64,000 nucleotides of DNA from Ceratotherium simum simum (taxonomy: Eukaryota > Chordata > Mammalia > Perissodactyla > Rhinocerotidae): NCBI RefSeq assembly GCF_000283155.1, contig NW_004454181.1, forward strand, positions 20,286,292-20,350,291, read 5' to 3'. The translations under genes were made by a program, and so were the position numbers. Shown one piece after another: positions 32,325 through 43,339 of the stretch (its first letter is position 1; the number at the start of each line of letters is the position of its first letter). The notes below the pieces were generated by a model. It saw only the letters and a program-made list of their open reading frames with translations, did no database searches and was not told the DNA's origin.

Positions 32325-32480
32325 AGAGGTAAGGGCACTAGATCAAGATGGGGTTCCAGTCCTGGCCCCCATGAACTCGTTGTGACTTTGGACAAGCCAT
32401 TTTCCCTCTCTTCATCTCAGCTTCCTATTTGGTAAATTGAGGGTTGACCAGATTAGGACTATTACAAGGAGCACTGCAGT
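32325..32480 (-). mobile_element. MIR/MIR3 SINE, antisense
   Basis: GGTTCCAGTCCTGGCCCCCA, GTGACTTTGGACAAGCCATT, CTCAGCTTCCTATTTGGTAA and GGGTTGACCAGATTAGGA are reversed MIR3 landmarks. Confidence 0.75.
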
Positions 32481-32705
32481 TCCATGAGCTGTTAATAGGT
32501 GTTTGTGGAAAAGAGTTCTGTAGGCATAAAGTTTAGGGAACAGTGCATTTCCCTCTGGGAAATCCACATTAGCATACTAAAAGTCCTGCCTTGAAGAAAT
32601 TGGTTTAACTGTTGAACCCTGTTTATTTACTTGACCACAGGACTCCTTGGGGGCTAAATATCCAGAATCTTCTCTCAGGACACTAATGTTTGGGAAACTG
32701 AGGGT
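32481..32705. mobile_element. hAT-Charlie-like element, diverged
   Basis: CATGAGCTGTTAATAGGTGT, TTGTGGAAAAGAGTTCTGT and CACTAATGTTTGGGAAACT resemble a MER-type hAT element. The boundaries are soft and no clear target duplication is seen. Confidence 0.5.
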
Positions 32706-32844
32706 CCTTCTTGCTTTAGTGTTGAGTCCATTTCACAACCTAACAATTCTTGCACTCAAAAATTAGATGAAATAAAAATATGTCCAGTGAGGAAGACTCA
32801 TGACTATCAAAAAGCAGCCAGAAACTCAGTGATCATATTTACAA

Positions 32845-33066
32845 GTACCAGGTATCAAGCAGTTAACCTATGCCAAGCACTGCAGCAAGCACTTTATAAA
32901 TACTATTTGATTTGATTTCCTTAGGGACCTTGATTAGTATTTTTATCTCCATTTTCCAGATGATGTAACTGAGGCTCAGATAGGCTAAATAATTTGCCTT
33001 GGTCTCACAGTAAGTTTTAAAGCCAGGATCCAAGCCTTAGCAGCCTAATACCATGCCCTAGTCTTC
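32845..33066 (+). mobile_element. MIR SINE
   Basis: CTATGCCAAGCACTGCAGCA, ATTTTCCAGATGATGTAACT, GAGGCTCAGATAGGCTAAAT and AATACCATGCCCTAGTCT are in MIR order. Confidence 0.88.
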
Positions 33067-33124
33067 ATCAGCACCCAACACTGGAAGGGCCTTTGTTTCT
33101 CATCCTTCTCATGCCACTCTTCAT

Positions 33125-33250
33125 GTGTGAGACTCTTCATCTTTTTGTCACTTCACCTTTGATAAATCATCCATAAAATGGGGATAACAGTACTGGTCAA
33201 CATGTACATTTGGAAGCTCTCACAAAAATAACTGTGAAGTGCTTTTCAAA
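33125..33250 (-). mobile_element. MIR SINE fragment, antisense
   Basis: CATCCATAAAATGGGGATAA and CACAAAAATAACTGTGAAGT correspond to reversed MIR 3' sequence. Confidence 0.65.
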
Positions 33251-33479
33251 CAAAAATTTCTCTAAAATAATGTTATTCCCCTGCTAGAGCAGTGATTTGA
33301 AGATGACTTGAAAAAACAAATAAAATTCCATAGACTTTTGAGAAAATTCTTTCAGTGAATCAATGAGGGGAATCACGTCAACATTACAGGGAAGAAATGA
33401 TGGGGAAGCAACGATGCTGTTTTGGGTTAAAGTCAGAGCTAATTTTACTGAGATTCTGTTATACTTCCTATCACCCTTT

Positions 33480-34320
33480 TCTTTCTATCACCTTCTGCAC
33501 GACTACCTTACCCCAAGGTCTAAGAGACCCTTCCTTGCCACTGTTCACTTATTATTGCTTCTAGAAATGCCCTTTGCTATTCCTCCACCAATCCAAGGCT
33601 TTTAGACCCTATTTAGGTCCTGACTCCTCTGTGATGTAAGTCACACTCTTTCCTGTGTAACCTTATGGTCAGTACTACCCAATGATGCCATTGACTGTTC
33701 CCACCTGTATTGATCTGGCCTGCCCAAAAACACTGTATGTGCCTTAGTCCATTCGGGCTGCTAGAACAAAAATATCATAGACTGGGTGGCTTAAACAACA
33801 AACATTTATTTCTCACAGTTCTGGAAGCCGGGAAGTCCAAGATCAATGTGCCAGCAAATTTGGTGTCTGGTGAGAGCCTACTTCCTGGTTCACAGACATT
33901 GTCCTTCTCTCTACAATTTCACATGGCAGAAGGGTGAGAGAGCTGTCTGGGGTCTCTTTTATAACAGCACTAATCCCATTCCTGAGGGCTCCACTTTCAC
34001 GACCTAATCACCTCCCAAACGCCCCACCTCCTAATACCATCACATTGCGGATTAGGTTTCAACATATGAATTTGGGGGGAGGACACATGCATTCAGTCTA
34101 TAGCAGTACCTCAAAGGGAAGAAGCATGCATTATATGTGGCTTGCATCTCTGGACACTATCCCAGAACTGGACACTATAAAACAAAAATTTGAGTAATTT
34201 TTTGTTTAATGTCTGTGTCTCCTATTAGCTCCAGGTCTCCTTGAGGGCAGGGACATGTCTATTTTGCTAATAGTTTATCCTCAAAATCTAGCACAATCCC
34301 TAGCATACAATAAATTCTTT
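33480..34320 (+). mobile_element. L2 3' region split by a MaLR LTR
   Basis: The left part (CTTTGCTATTCCTCCACCAA, GTCCTGACTCCTCTGTGATG) lies before the LTR. The right part, from about 34195, has GTTTAATGTCTGTGTCTCCT, CCTTGAGGGCAGGGACATGT and CTAGCATACAATAAATTC. The right part is a firm L2 3' end; the left part is weaker. Confidence 0.7.
33738..34105 (-). mobile_element. MaLR LTR (MST/MLT1 type, antisense)
   Basis: TTAGTCCATTCGGGCTGCTA, GACTGGGTGGCTTAAACAAC, TTCTGGAAGCCGGGAAGTCC, CACCTCCTAATACCATCACA and GCATTCAGTCTATAGCA follow the reversed LTR from 3' to 5'. It is solo, with no internal region. Confidence 0.92.
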
Positions 34321-34644
34321 TTTTTTTTTTGTGAGGAAGATAAGCCCTGAGCTAACATCCATGCCAATCTTCCTCTTTTTGCTGAGGAAGACCGGCCCCG
34401 AGCTAACATCTATTGCCAATCTTCCTCCTTTTTTTTTGTTTGTTTGTTTTTCTTTCCCTTTTTCTCCCCAAAACCCCAGTAGATAGTTGTACGTCATAGT
34501 TGCACATCCTTCTTAGTTGCTGTACGTGGGACATCGACTCAGCATGGCCAGACAAGCAGTGCGTCAGTGCGCGCCTGGGATCCCAACCCGGGCTGCCAGT
34601 AGCAGAGCGCGCGCACTTAACCTCTAAGCCATGGGGCCGGCCCC
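34321..34644 (-). mobile_element. ERE SINE, long composite form
   Basis: Two tail units (34331-34427) are followed by the single-body block CCCCAGTAGATAGTTGTACG and then the head (GGCCGGCCCC at its right end). One perfect 15-bp duplication, TACAATAAATTCTTT, encloses the whole (34306-34320 and 34645-34659), so it moved as one unit. Confidence 0.97.
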
Positions 34645-34675
34645 TACAATAAATTCTTTAAAAAAAATTGTTAGA

Positions 34676-34923
34676 GGACCAGCCCAGTGGCATAGCAATT
34701 AAGTTTGCGTGCTCCGCTTTGGTGGCCCAGGGTTTGCGGGTTCGGATCCCAGGCTCAGACCTACACACTGCTCATGAAGCCATGCTGTGGCAGCGTCCCA
34801 CATACAAAATAGAGGAATATTGGCCCATACGTTAGCTCAGGGACAATCTTCCTCAAGCAAAAAGAAGATTGGCAACAGATGTTAGCTCAGGGCTAATCTT
34901 CCTCAGCAAAAAAATAAAGAAAG
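34676..34923 (+). mobile_element. ERE SINE (short form with two tail units)
   Basis: It starts GGACCAGCCCAGTGGCATAG. B-box-like GGTTCGGATCC lies at 34739-34749, followed by two GTTAGCTCAGGG units and an A-rich end. A perfect 12-bp duplication, AAAATTGTTAGA, lies at 34664-34675 and 34924-34935. It lies head-to-head with the composite ERE 31 bases away. Confidence 0.97.
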
Positions 34924-34994
34924 AAAATTGTTAGATAAATTAAAGAATAATTAAATAGGAGATGCTCAACTAATAATAATCACAACAGAAAAAA

Positions 34995-35230
34995 TGACAA
35001 CATTTATCCAGTATTTGCCATATGGCAGGCACCACGTGAGACACCTATATTTACAGTCTCATCTGAGCTTCACAACAAAGTGACGTAGGTGTTGTTAGTG
35101 AGGCTCCTTTAGAGATGGGGAAACTGAGGCAGGTTTCCCTGCCAGGTTGAATGACTGGCCCAAGGTCACATAGCAATCATGGATTTAAGCTCAGTCAGTC
35201 TAACTTGATGGCCCAAGCTCTTAATGACTA
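34995..35230 (+). mobile_element. MIR SINE
   Basis: TATGGCAGGCACCACGTGAG, AGATGGGGAAACTGAGGCAG, GGCCCAAGGTCACATAGCAA and CTCTTAATGACTAGGCT are MIR landmarks in order. Confidence 0.9.
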
Positions 35231-35499
35231 GGCTAAGATCAATATTTGGACATTCTGACCACCTAAAGATGAAAAGGATCCAGACAGAAATTCAGACTTT
35301 TCAGGTGATCTAAGGCACAAAATACAGGACTAAACCTCACAAACTGGCCCTCAACGCAGTTGCCTGGTCAATGTGCTGCTTTACAATACACTGATGGGCA
35401 AGAGGCAATGAAGGAAATTAGGAAAGTCACCCTACCCCCAGAGAAGTAGGCAGACTGTGATGCCAATGCTGTATGGAGCTTCTACCAGGAGGACTGATC

Positions 35500-36010
35500 T
35501 ATTTATTCACTCACTCAACACACTTTTCCTCAGTACTCATGTAAGACGTTAGAAATGCCCTAATGAATATGACAGTCAAAATACCTACTCTCATGAAGCT
35601 TCCATTTCGGTGAGGGAAACCAAGAGTAATCCAGTAAACCAACCCAGATAATATAAGATAGTGACAAATGCTAGGAACAGTAATAAAAAGGGGTAATAAA
35701 ATAAATAGTGATGGGATGAGGTGGAGGCAACTCTAGAAACAGTGAACAAGGAAAGCCTTTCTTAGAGGGTGCCATTGGAGCAGAGACTTGAATGAAGTAG
35801 AGGATATATCCATGCAAAAATGTGAGGGAAGTTATATGACCTGGTTTCTGTTTCTAAAAGAATACTTAGCTGTTATGTGGAGGATGAATTGTTACTGGAC
35901 AAGCATGGAAACAGATCAGTTAAGAGGCTTTTCTCAAAGACCAAGAGAGATGGTCATGGCTTAGACTCAGATAGAAGCAGTGGAGATGATGAGGAGGCAT
36001 TGGAAAGGAA
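35500..36010 (-). mobile_element. L2 3' region, antisense
   Basis: ACTCATGTAAGACGTTAG, CTCATGAAGCTTCCATTTCG, AGAGACTTGAATGAAGTAG and GGAGGATGAATTGTTACTGG follow the reversed L2 order from the 3' end upstream. Confidence 0.75.
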
Positions 36011-36225
36011 GGGAAAGGACGTCACCTAGTATGCAACTCTGGGAGCCACATTTGGGATAGACACTTATGGGATCCAAATACTTTTTTTATCCCTGTCTTC
36101 TTCAAGTTCATCAACATCAACAGTCAATATCCAAATGCATCGACAGCATAAAGAAGCTTGAACTCTTCTAGTCCCAATGCTATCCTTTCCAGAGCCCAAG
36201 TCCAAATTCCTCGAGGACAGGGGTC

Positions 36226-36546
36226 AGCAAATTTTTCCTATAAATGGTCAGATAGTAAGTATTTTCAGCTTTGCAGCCACATGGTCTCTGTCACTACCAC
36301 TCAATTTGTAGAGTGCAAAAGCAGCCATAGATATTACACAAACAAATGGGTGTGGCTGTGTCCCAATAAAAAATTTTTATGGACAATAAGATTTTAATTT
36401 CATATAATTTTCCCATGCCACAAAATATTATTCATCTTCTTTTGATTTTTTTCCAACCGTTTAAATATTTAAAAATCATTCTCAGCTCATAGGACGTACA
36501 AAAACAGGCAGTGTTTGGCCCGAGGGCCATAGTTTGCAGACCCCTG
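36226..36546. mobile_element. hAT (Charlie-type) transposon, about 320 bp
   Basis: It begins CAGGGGTCAGCAAATTTTTC and ends GTTTGCAGACCCCTG, a clear terminal inverted repeat. The flanks CTCGAGGA and CTCTAAGA agree at 6 of 8 positions and resemble the CTCTAGA target. The interior (AAAAGCAGCCATAGATATTA) is the same family as 11971-12163 but in opposite orientation and longer. Confidence 0.85.
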
Positions 36547-37454
36547 CTCTAAGAGGATGCTGCCTAGAAAAGCTGTATCTCTAACAGTCCCCTCCCTTTT
36601 AGTTTCTTATGTAGCATCACTCCTATAGGCCCAATATATATGATACTGCATATCTTACATATAAACATAAGCCAGATTTTTTATTCCCCTCCATGGAATT
36701 CCCTTGGGGACTCAAGGGTCTAATAGCCAGAGTGAGCACATTTTGCCAACAACCCCCACTTTCCATAATGGAATTTAATTATTTGGCCTCAAAAGCATTT
36801 AAGCTCCACTATACAGACAGAGTCAAATAAATAAATAATAAAGGGGTACATTTTGATAGCACCTGCCTCAAAGATCTTAAAGGCACTGTCATGCCTGCTT
36901 TAATATTTTATGGTGTAGAAATGTGACTGTTACCAGCTCATAAAAATATACTGCTTTTTATACCAGGTCAAAATCTAGGGCCAATAGTCCTGTTTTGTGG
37001 CGGGATCCAGAAGGCCAGCCAGGAAAGAGGATAGAGTTACCTTTTTTGAAATCTGAAGAGAGCTATTTAAAGATGATGGACCAGATAAATGCATATTGGG
37101 TTTTTTATTCCTTCTTCTGCATCTCAAAACAGAAGGTTTCAGAGTCTGCCGGCAGCTGGTGCAACATTCATTATTTACCACTGAAAAGCCAAGAATCTCA
37201 GCCTCTGACCCTCCATTGTTGCTTAGGCATACTCCTGGAAGAGCCGAGAAGCAGGCAGGTGTTTCCTGGAGCCAGTAACACAAGGTTTCTATGAAAACAC
37301 TCCAGATCTTCATGTTGGAAGTGACACTGGCAATGATTTACCTGGACATCCTACATCTGGAAGAAAGACTCCAGCAGTGTCACGGACTGAGGACAATCCC
37401 ATCATGGGACAGGGAATTTATCCCCTCCCTGGGCAGAGTTTGTCATTGCTGGAG
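36547..37454. other. Unassigned stretch
   Basis: No named repeat. Overlapping opposite-strand frames (minus 36975-37313, 112 codons; plus 36995-37294, 99 codons) share the same bases, lack splice sites and match nothing familiar. Confidence 0.4.
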
Positions 37455-37620
37455 AACTAGTTGTTGTTTAATATTCACAACAATCCTGGGAAACAGGGAC
37501 CATTTTAATGCCTATTTTAAAGAAAAGGAAACTGAGGTTATTTAACTTGCTAGTAACTTTCTAGTAACTAGTAAGTGGCAGAGCTGGAGTTTGAACTCCT
37601 GTTTTTCTGGATCCTCAAGG
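37455..37620 (+). mobile_element. MIR SINE
   Basis: TAATATTCACAACAATCCTG, TAAAGAAAAGGAAACTGAGG, CTAGTAAGTGGCAGAGCTGG and TTTGAACTCCTG are MIR landmarks. Confidence 0.85.
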
Positions 37621-37794
37621 AGACTGCAAACAGCCCTCTCATCATCCTCGCCTCCCCCCTCTCAAAACGCTTTAGTGTAACAAAGTCCTCCTTCACATGT
37701 GAGCTGCCCTAGTTCCTACCCAAGGAAAATGACAAGTTCCAAGACTGAAATGAAAAAGAGAATGAGAGAGAGACGAGTAACAGTTTCATGGCTA

Positions 37795-38130
37795 GAGTTA
37801 GGTACTAACAAAGCTAATAACTGATGTACAAGCAAACAAACGCAGGGAAAGGTTTTTGGCACCGTAAAACAGAGATTAATTAGCACTAGATTACAATGGA
37901 ATTCCTATAGACTTACACTTGATCCAGACCCCAGAATAACAAAGGAATTCAACGTGATTAATGCTTTGAATAGCAAGGAGCGTCAGAATGATTTACCTCT
38001 TATTACTGAAAAGGGCTGCCGGATTGCTTAGAAAAGCTCTGCCTGACTCAGGATATTGCTATCTCCACTGCAATCGGCAATCTGAGGTCACTCACTTGAC
38101 ATGAGCACTGATTCTCTGCCAATTCGGCTT
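37795..38130. promoter_or_regulatory. Candidate conserved noncoding element
   Basis: No repeat recognised. Homeodomain-like blocks GAGATTAATTAGCAC (37872-37886) and GTGATTAATGCTTTG (37953-37967) lie among about seven isolated CpGs. The frames are closed. This is the typical look of a non-repetitive distal element; function is inferred. Confidence 0.35.
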
Positions 38131-39349
38131 TATTTTACATATCTCCTTCTCCCCCTTCTTGCCCCTTGTCCCACCCTCTTTCCCAGTGTGCAGGAATTCT
38201 GAAATCCCCAACAAGCTCAGCTGGGTAACCTGGGTTGTTCAGAAGAACCAGTTGTAGGCAATAGGCAGCCCAAGCAAAACCAGCCTGGACATGAGTGCCA
38301 GCCATTCCAACGGCTCTGAAAGAGATCCTTTATTTTATCTTCTCATTTTTCCTGTTAGGAAAAATCTCTGCTGGTGAGTCATTTGTGGCTATAGGTGTTT
38401 AAAGCATTTATACGAGGAGAAAGACAGATTGATGCCTTTAGCACAGCCTGCCTGCTCTGGTCTAAGGAGAGGTCAGGAGGATGACAAGAATACTAAAGCT
38501 TAAGACGACAGAGTTGGCGCCAACATGCATTTAAGCAGAGACTAAGAGTCCAGAATTCCTGGACATCATAAAGAATCTATTATCATTGTGGTCACTTTCA
38601 GCAAGACTGATTTCATTACCATCTGTCTTCATCCACCACTGCTTGGTGAATGAATATTAAATATGGAACTTCTCCTGGACTCAAGTCACTGAGGCCGAGA
38701 AGGAAGCAGTTATGTAACCATGTGATCTCCGCACACCTCATAGCCAGGAGGAGAGCAGATGAGGTGAGGGGGGTGGGGTGGGGGCTGCTGGGGGAGGGAG
38801 ACACTGTGGAGTGAGATAAGATCATTGGCTCTACTGAGTCGAAAATAAGGGTTCAGTTCTCGGTTGAGTAATAATTCTCTTTTCAAGGTGGGCAATATTT
38901 AAGCAATCATCTCTTGAAAATTGGTCATTACCACCAGCTAATAACTGATTTGTTAGTTAATAGCCCAAGGTGAAGCCAAGGGCAGCAAATGCTCTGGCAT
39001 ACCATTCTCTGATGGCATGATTAACAGATTTCAAGGGCATTATTGCTATTATGAACCATATTCATTGATTTATAACATCACTAATATGTTTTATAAAAAA
39101 GTGGGTGCAATGTCCTGGAAAAATTCATCATTGTCTGGTGCTTTGAAGTTGAATAGCCACTATACCATGTCCAAGAGAGATGCCTTTTGGTCTAGTTCTG
39201 GGCATCACCAAGGTCCAGGCTGGCCCTGGGTGGCTTGCACAGTGTGGGACTAGAGAATCCAGAGAAACATCACTCAGAAGGGCCCAGGCTGTAGTTTTAA
39301 TACAAAGATGTCACTTCTCCCCTTAAATATGTCCTGATTGTGTATTTTT
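38131..39349. other. Unassigned stretch, includes a G-rich run
   Basis: No gene or named repeat apart from the G-rich run listed separately at 38766-38798. Confidence 0.4.
38766..38798 (+). other. G-quadruplex-capable run
   Basis: At least four G-tracts of four or more (GGGGGG, GGGG, GGGGG, GGGGG, then GGG) separated by loops of one to five bases. This fits the usual G4 pattern on the plus strand. The biological role is unknown. Confidence 0.7.
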
Positions 39350-39515
39350 TTTAAACCTGCCAGTATAAAGTCTAGAAGGATAAACAGTAAGATTTTAGCA
39401 GTGGCATCTCTTAGGAGTGGGATTGGCATAGGGGAAGAGCAAGACTCTTTCATTTCCTATTTTAGAATTTCTATTTCTTTTTTGAATATTTAATAAAGTT
39501 TTGGTCCAAAAAAAA
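39350..39515 (+). mobile_element. L1M 3' end fragment
   Basis: AGGATAAACAGTAAGATTTT, AGCAGTGGCATCTCTTAGGA, GTGGGATTGGCATAGGGG and the 'tttcatttcctattttagaa' tail match an old L1 3' UTR. Confidence 0.7.
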
Positions 39516-39869
39516 TCTTATAACTGCCCACTAGAGAATCCTGAGGCTCAGGGTGGGAGCTAACATCCACTGGTGAGACAAGTCATCCCCCAACAACAGG
39601 TTTGCACAATGTCACTGGGTCCAAGGGAGAGAAGTCACAATGGTGGGATAGGCATAGGGGTCCCACTGGGAGCTGCCCAGACAACCCTCTGGCTGAATGA
39701 TCACCACTTCCGTTCTTGAACTCAAAGCTTTCCTAGGGAGCTTGGAATCATATCTCCCTTACTTCTTGTGGCAGCCCTTTTCCCCCTTCTTCCTTGAGGG
39801 CATAACTCAAATTTTATACTTCAAAGAAGACAGGGTCTCTCCCCATTTCCAAGGGTAAATCTTAATTAA

Positions 39870-40325
39870 TCTAAGCTAATCATGGTAATTCCAATTCTTT
39901 TTCAGTGACTGGTTTAAGAGTGGGCGTGTGACCCAGTTCAAATCAATAAGATTAAGGGGAAATCTGTAGAGGGATTTCTGATGAAGGTTTTCTTGCTCCT
40001 AAAATCAAATGTGCAAGAAGATAAAAGCACATTTTGCCGTTCTCATCATGGCTGGTGAGGAGGTGATGCCTGGAACTGCTGCAGCCTTATTACAATCATG
40101 AAAACATGTCAGTCTGAGGACAAAAGCAAATATGCTGAGCACGGCAGAGAAGAAAGATAGAAATAACTTAGGGATTTCACTTGGTTGAGCCTCTAAATGA
40201 ACCAACCCTGCAACTGCCCTATCTTCAAACTTCTTATTATTTGACATCATAAAAATGTCCAGATTGTTTACACCACTTTTCATTGGGTTTCTTTTTACTT
40301 ACAGCTGGCAACATACAATCTGATC
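39870..40325. repeat. Old interspersed repeat, family not named (copy 2 of 2)
   Basis: CTAAGCTAATCATGGTAATT, GTGTGACCCAGTTCAAATCA, GTGATGCCTGGAACTGCTGC and GTTTCTTTTTACTTACAGCT parallel the copy at 22140-22595 in order and orientation. Confidence 0.55.
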
Positions 40326-40774
40326 TCTAGCCTGCCTCAAGAAACATGGATAAGGAAAGGCCCACAGGGAAGAAGTGAGGACAGAGTCATGACAGAAGCT
40401 GAGGATGCAAGATTTAGAAAATCCCGAGAACATTTAAGTGAGTTCCATACAAGTGAATGATTCCTTGTACCCTAAAGATTAGGTGGGGTCTTTTTCATGG
40501 CAAAAGCAAAAGGAATATGTTCACTAGCCAGAAAAATAAACACTCACCTATGCCAAAGCCCTCAAAGACATCAGAGAGCAGCTAGTGGAAATCAACTGGC
40601 ACACCCAATGAAAATCAAGTTGGAAGGAATGTGTTATAATCAAGCTCACCTCTCAGCTTCATTGAATTTGTCATTCAGAGAAATGTCTGTAGGGAAATAG
40701 CATTTAGTGAAGGTGGTTGCTTGGTTCTCAGGGTGAAAAAGAAAAATAAAAAGTGAGGATTCATAAATGACTGG

Positions 40775-40900
40775 CTCACTAAATACACATTTACTCACTG
40801 CCTGTCATATGTAAGCACTGTTGTCAGGACAACAGAATAGTTGAAGACACCTCTGTCTTCAAGGAGCCCACAATCTGTAGACACCTAAGAAAAGGTGATT
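40775..40900 (-). mobile_element. L2 3' fragment, antisense
   Basis: ACTCACTGCCTGTCATATGT and TCAAGGAGCCCACAATCTGT fit the reversed L2 3' end. Short. Confidence 0.6.
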
Positions 40901-41116
40901 GTGAGTTTCTTGGCGAGGCTAATGTAAAAATAGAAGGTAATTCAATAATTAGGTAAGCAAGACAGATATGTACACGTTACCACAGAACTCAAAACTACAA
41001 AACCTATCACTAACTGGCTCACAACCAGCGTATGTGCCTGAAATCAGCAGTTCTATGTGAAGTGAATAGATTGTTACTTTTCCTCTTATCTAGCACCTTC
41101 TTTCTTTTATCTTTAG

Positions 41117-41187
41117 CTGAGGCAGAGGTTTTCCAGCAGCTGAAGTTTGATTTTGAACTTCTAAAGCTTCCCAAGTGGAGGAGCCAG
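41117..41187 (+). other. Candidate internal exon (71 nt, both splice sites)
   Basis: A pyrimidine-rich stretch ending CTTTCTTTTATCTTTAG at 41116 precedes 71 bases, followed by CAG|GTAAAG, a good donor, at 41188. One frame is open throughout and reads AEVFQQLKFDFELLKLPKW. No family is recognised and the sequence is not an evident named repeat. Length and both signals suit an internal exon, but pseudoexons of this kind are common in mammalian introns. No partner exon can be pointed to on the plus strand with confidence. Confidence 0.25.
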
Positions 41188-41507
41188 GTAAAGAGGAGAA
41201 TGGTGAGGAGGAATATTTGGCTACAACATAGATATTATTTTGGGAAAATTTTTTACGTGATCATTTTTTCTGATCCACCATTTTTTGACTGAGCTAAGAT
41301 TGGCCAACCAATGTCATCAGTTAGTTCTAGGCCTTCCCCAAAACAGAATTTTAAATATCTCTAAATTCCTTCAGGCAAAGGTATGGCCAATTTAATAGAA
41401 GAGAAAAATGTAACTTACTTATCCCATTTATAAAGAAAAAAAATAGACCTCTTCCTTGCTAATAAGTAACAAAAAGGTTAGTGCTTCACCTCTACTCTGG
41501 AATAAAG
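41188..41507. other. Unassigned stretch
   Basis: AT-rich. No gene or named repeat recognised. Confidence 0.4.
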
Positions 41508-41520
41508 CCCAAAAGACCTT

Positions 41521-41834
41521 TTTTTTTTTTTTTAATCTTTATTTTGTGTGTATGTGAGGAAGATCAGCCCTGAGCTAACATCCATGCCAATCCTCCTCTT
41601 TTTGCTGAGGAAGACCGGCTCTGAGCTAACATCTATTGCCAATCCTCCTCCTTTTTTTTCCCCCAAAGCCCCAGTAGATAGTTGTATGTCATAGTTGCAC
41701 ATCCTTCTAGTGGCTGTATGTGAGACACGGCCTCAGCATGGCCGGACAAGCGGTGCTTTGGTGCGTGCCCGGGATCCGAACCCGGGCCTCCAGTAGCAGA
41801 GCGAGCACTTAACCACTAAGCTATGGGGCTGGCC
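41521..41834 (-). mobile_element. ERE SINE, long composite form
   Basis: T-run, short TG-rich spacer, two tail units, the CCCCAGTAGATAGTTGTATG body and the head. A 14-bp duplication with one mismatch (CCCAAAAGACCTTT at 41508-41521 and CCCAAAAGATCTTT at 41835-41848) encloses the whole unit. Confidence 0.96.
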
Positions 41835-41848
41835 CCCAAAAGATCTTT

Positions 41849-42640
41849 GATGAAAAGCATTCTGAACATTGTTTTTTTAATAAGCCAAACTTCATGATGG
41901 GGGCAGTTTGCCTTCCTACCTCCTTCCCATTCTCACTCCCCACCATCCTACTTACCAAGCCCTCCTTCCTCTTTTTTGCAACACTCCCTGGGGCTCAGGG
42001 GTGCCTGAAATGTAGTCTTCCAACCAGATCTTCCCTACCAGGGTAAGCACCCCTCAGTCTAAACATTTCCATCTCTCCCTACGTGCTCTGTCTCCATCAA
42101 AAAATTCATCTGACCAGTGTATCATCCCTTTAATATCAGGTGCTCTGCTCAGAATCTGAAAAGCTAGATGCTCTTAGTGGGTATGAATTAGTTAATCTGG
42201 TACCTCTTCCAAGTAACCTACATGCATTTCTACAGGAACCTCCCGAAAGAGTATTCTAACCCTCTGGTTAAGGATTCTAATAGTGAGGATTTTTAAGCAC
42301 CTTGGGAAACTTGTGTAAGAAATTGGGGAAATACTCCTAAAAGCAAACCTAGCAACCCATTGGAATTCACTTATTTGTAGGACTGATCATCTCCTGTGTT
42401 CATCCAAATAGGTTGTGTGGATTTATATAAGACGCTTCTCCTATAAAACAACTCACATGTTAACAATCTTGCTCCAGAAGACTCTAGTGCTCACCTGACA
42501 TTTTGCTACAAGCTGATCACTGTGCCAGTTCTAGAACACACTGTTCAAATAAGTCTAGATATTCATTTCCCTTTAGGAATGAAGAAGATTCTCTGCATAT
42601 CAATGGCTGCCTTCCCCTGCATATTCGACAGGTGGGCTAA
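41849..42640. other. Unassigned stretch
   Basis: No gene or named repeat recognised. Confidence 0.4.
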
Positions 42641-43200
42641 CCACAGTAACAAACACCACCAAAATCTCAGAACCTTACAATAGTAAAGATTTGTTTCAAG
42701 TAAAATTCAAGCAGCTCTCCTCTAACTAATGATTCAGAAACTCAAGCTCCTTCTTTTTTTTTTTTTTTTTTAAAGATTTTATTTATTTATTTTTTCCCCC
42801 CAAAGCCCCAGTAGATAGTTGTGTGTCATAGCTGCACGTCCTTCTAGTTGCTGTATGTGGGACGCGGCCTCAGCATGGCCAGAGAAGCAGCGCGTCGGTG
42901 CGAGCCCGGGATCCGAACCCGGGTCGCCAGCAGTGGAGCGCGCTCACTTAACCACCAAGCCACGGGGCCGGCCCTCAAGCTCCTTCTATTTGGGGCTCTA
43001 CCACTGCAACCCATAGGTGACAAAGTTCCCTGGGGTTCACCTCTGAGCCAGGGGCACAGGGAAGGAACATGGAGTCAAGCGAGGTCTTGGAGCCAGACCT
43101 GGAAGTAGCAATAATCCTTCAACCCACATGCTAGTGGCCAGAACTCAGTCACATGCCCACTGACAGTGTGCATGGTGACAAAGTAAGAGTATAGTGAGCA
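42640..43200. repeat. Old interspersed repeat interrupted by an ERE, family not named
   Basis: AACCACAGTAACAAACACCA with CAAAATCTCAGAACCTTACA left of the ERE, and AGTGGCCAGAACTCAGTCAC with ATGCCCACTGACAG right of it, resemble a widespread old repeat whose 3' part reads 'ggccagaactcagtcacatggcc'. Boundaries are uncertain. Confidence 0.45.
42755..42973 (-). mobile_element. ERE SINE (single-body form), well preserved
   Basis: A long T-run and TTTATTTATTTTTTCCCCCC end, the CCCCAGTAGATAGTTGTGTG body and an intact head (GGCCGGCCC at its right end). A perfect 14-bp duplication, CTCAAGCTCCTTCT, lies at 42741-42754 and 42974-42987. Young-looking. Confidence 0.97.
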
Positions 43201-43339
43201 GTGTTCGCCACATCCTGAAACTCAGAAGGCTGATAACTGTGCACTCACTCTACACAGGCCCATTACTGACTCGCAGCTACAGCAGACTGCATCTGACCAG
43301 GCTCGAGTCTTTTCTAACAGCTTCCTCTGTGGGTTTCAG

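Noticed and set aside
36975..37313. 112-codon minus-strand frame as a coding exon
   Set aside because: The plus strand is open over the same bases in two frames, so the openness is compositional; no paired splice sites were found.
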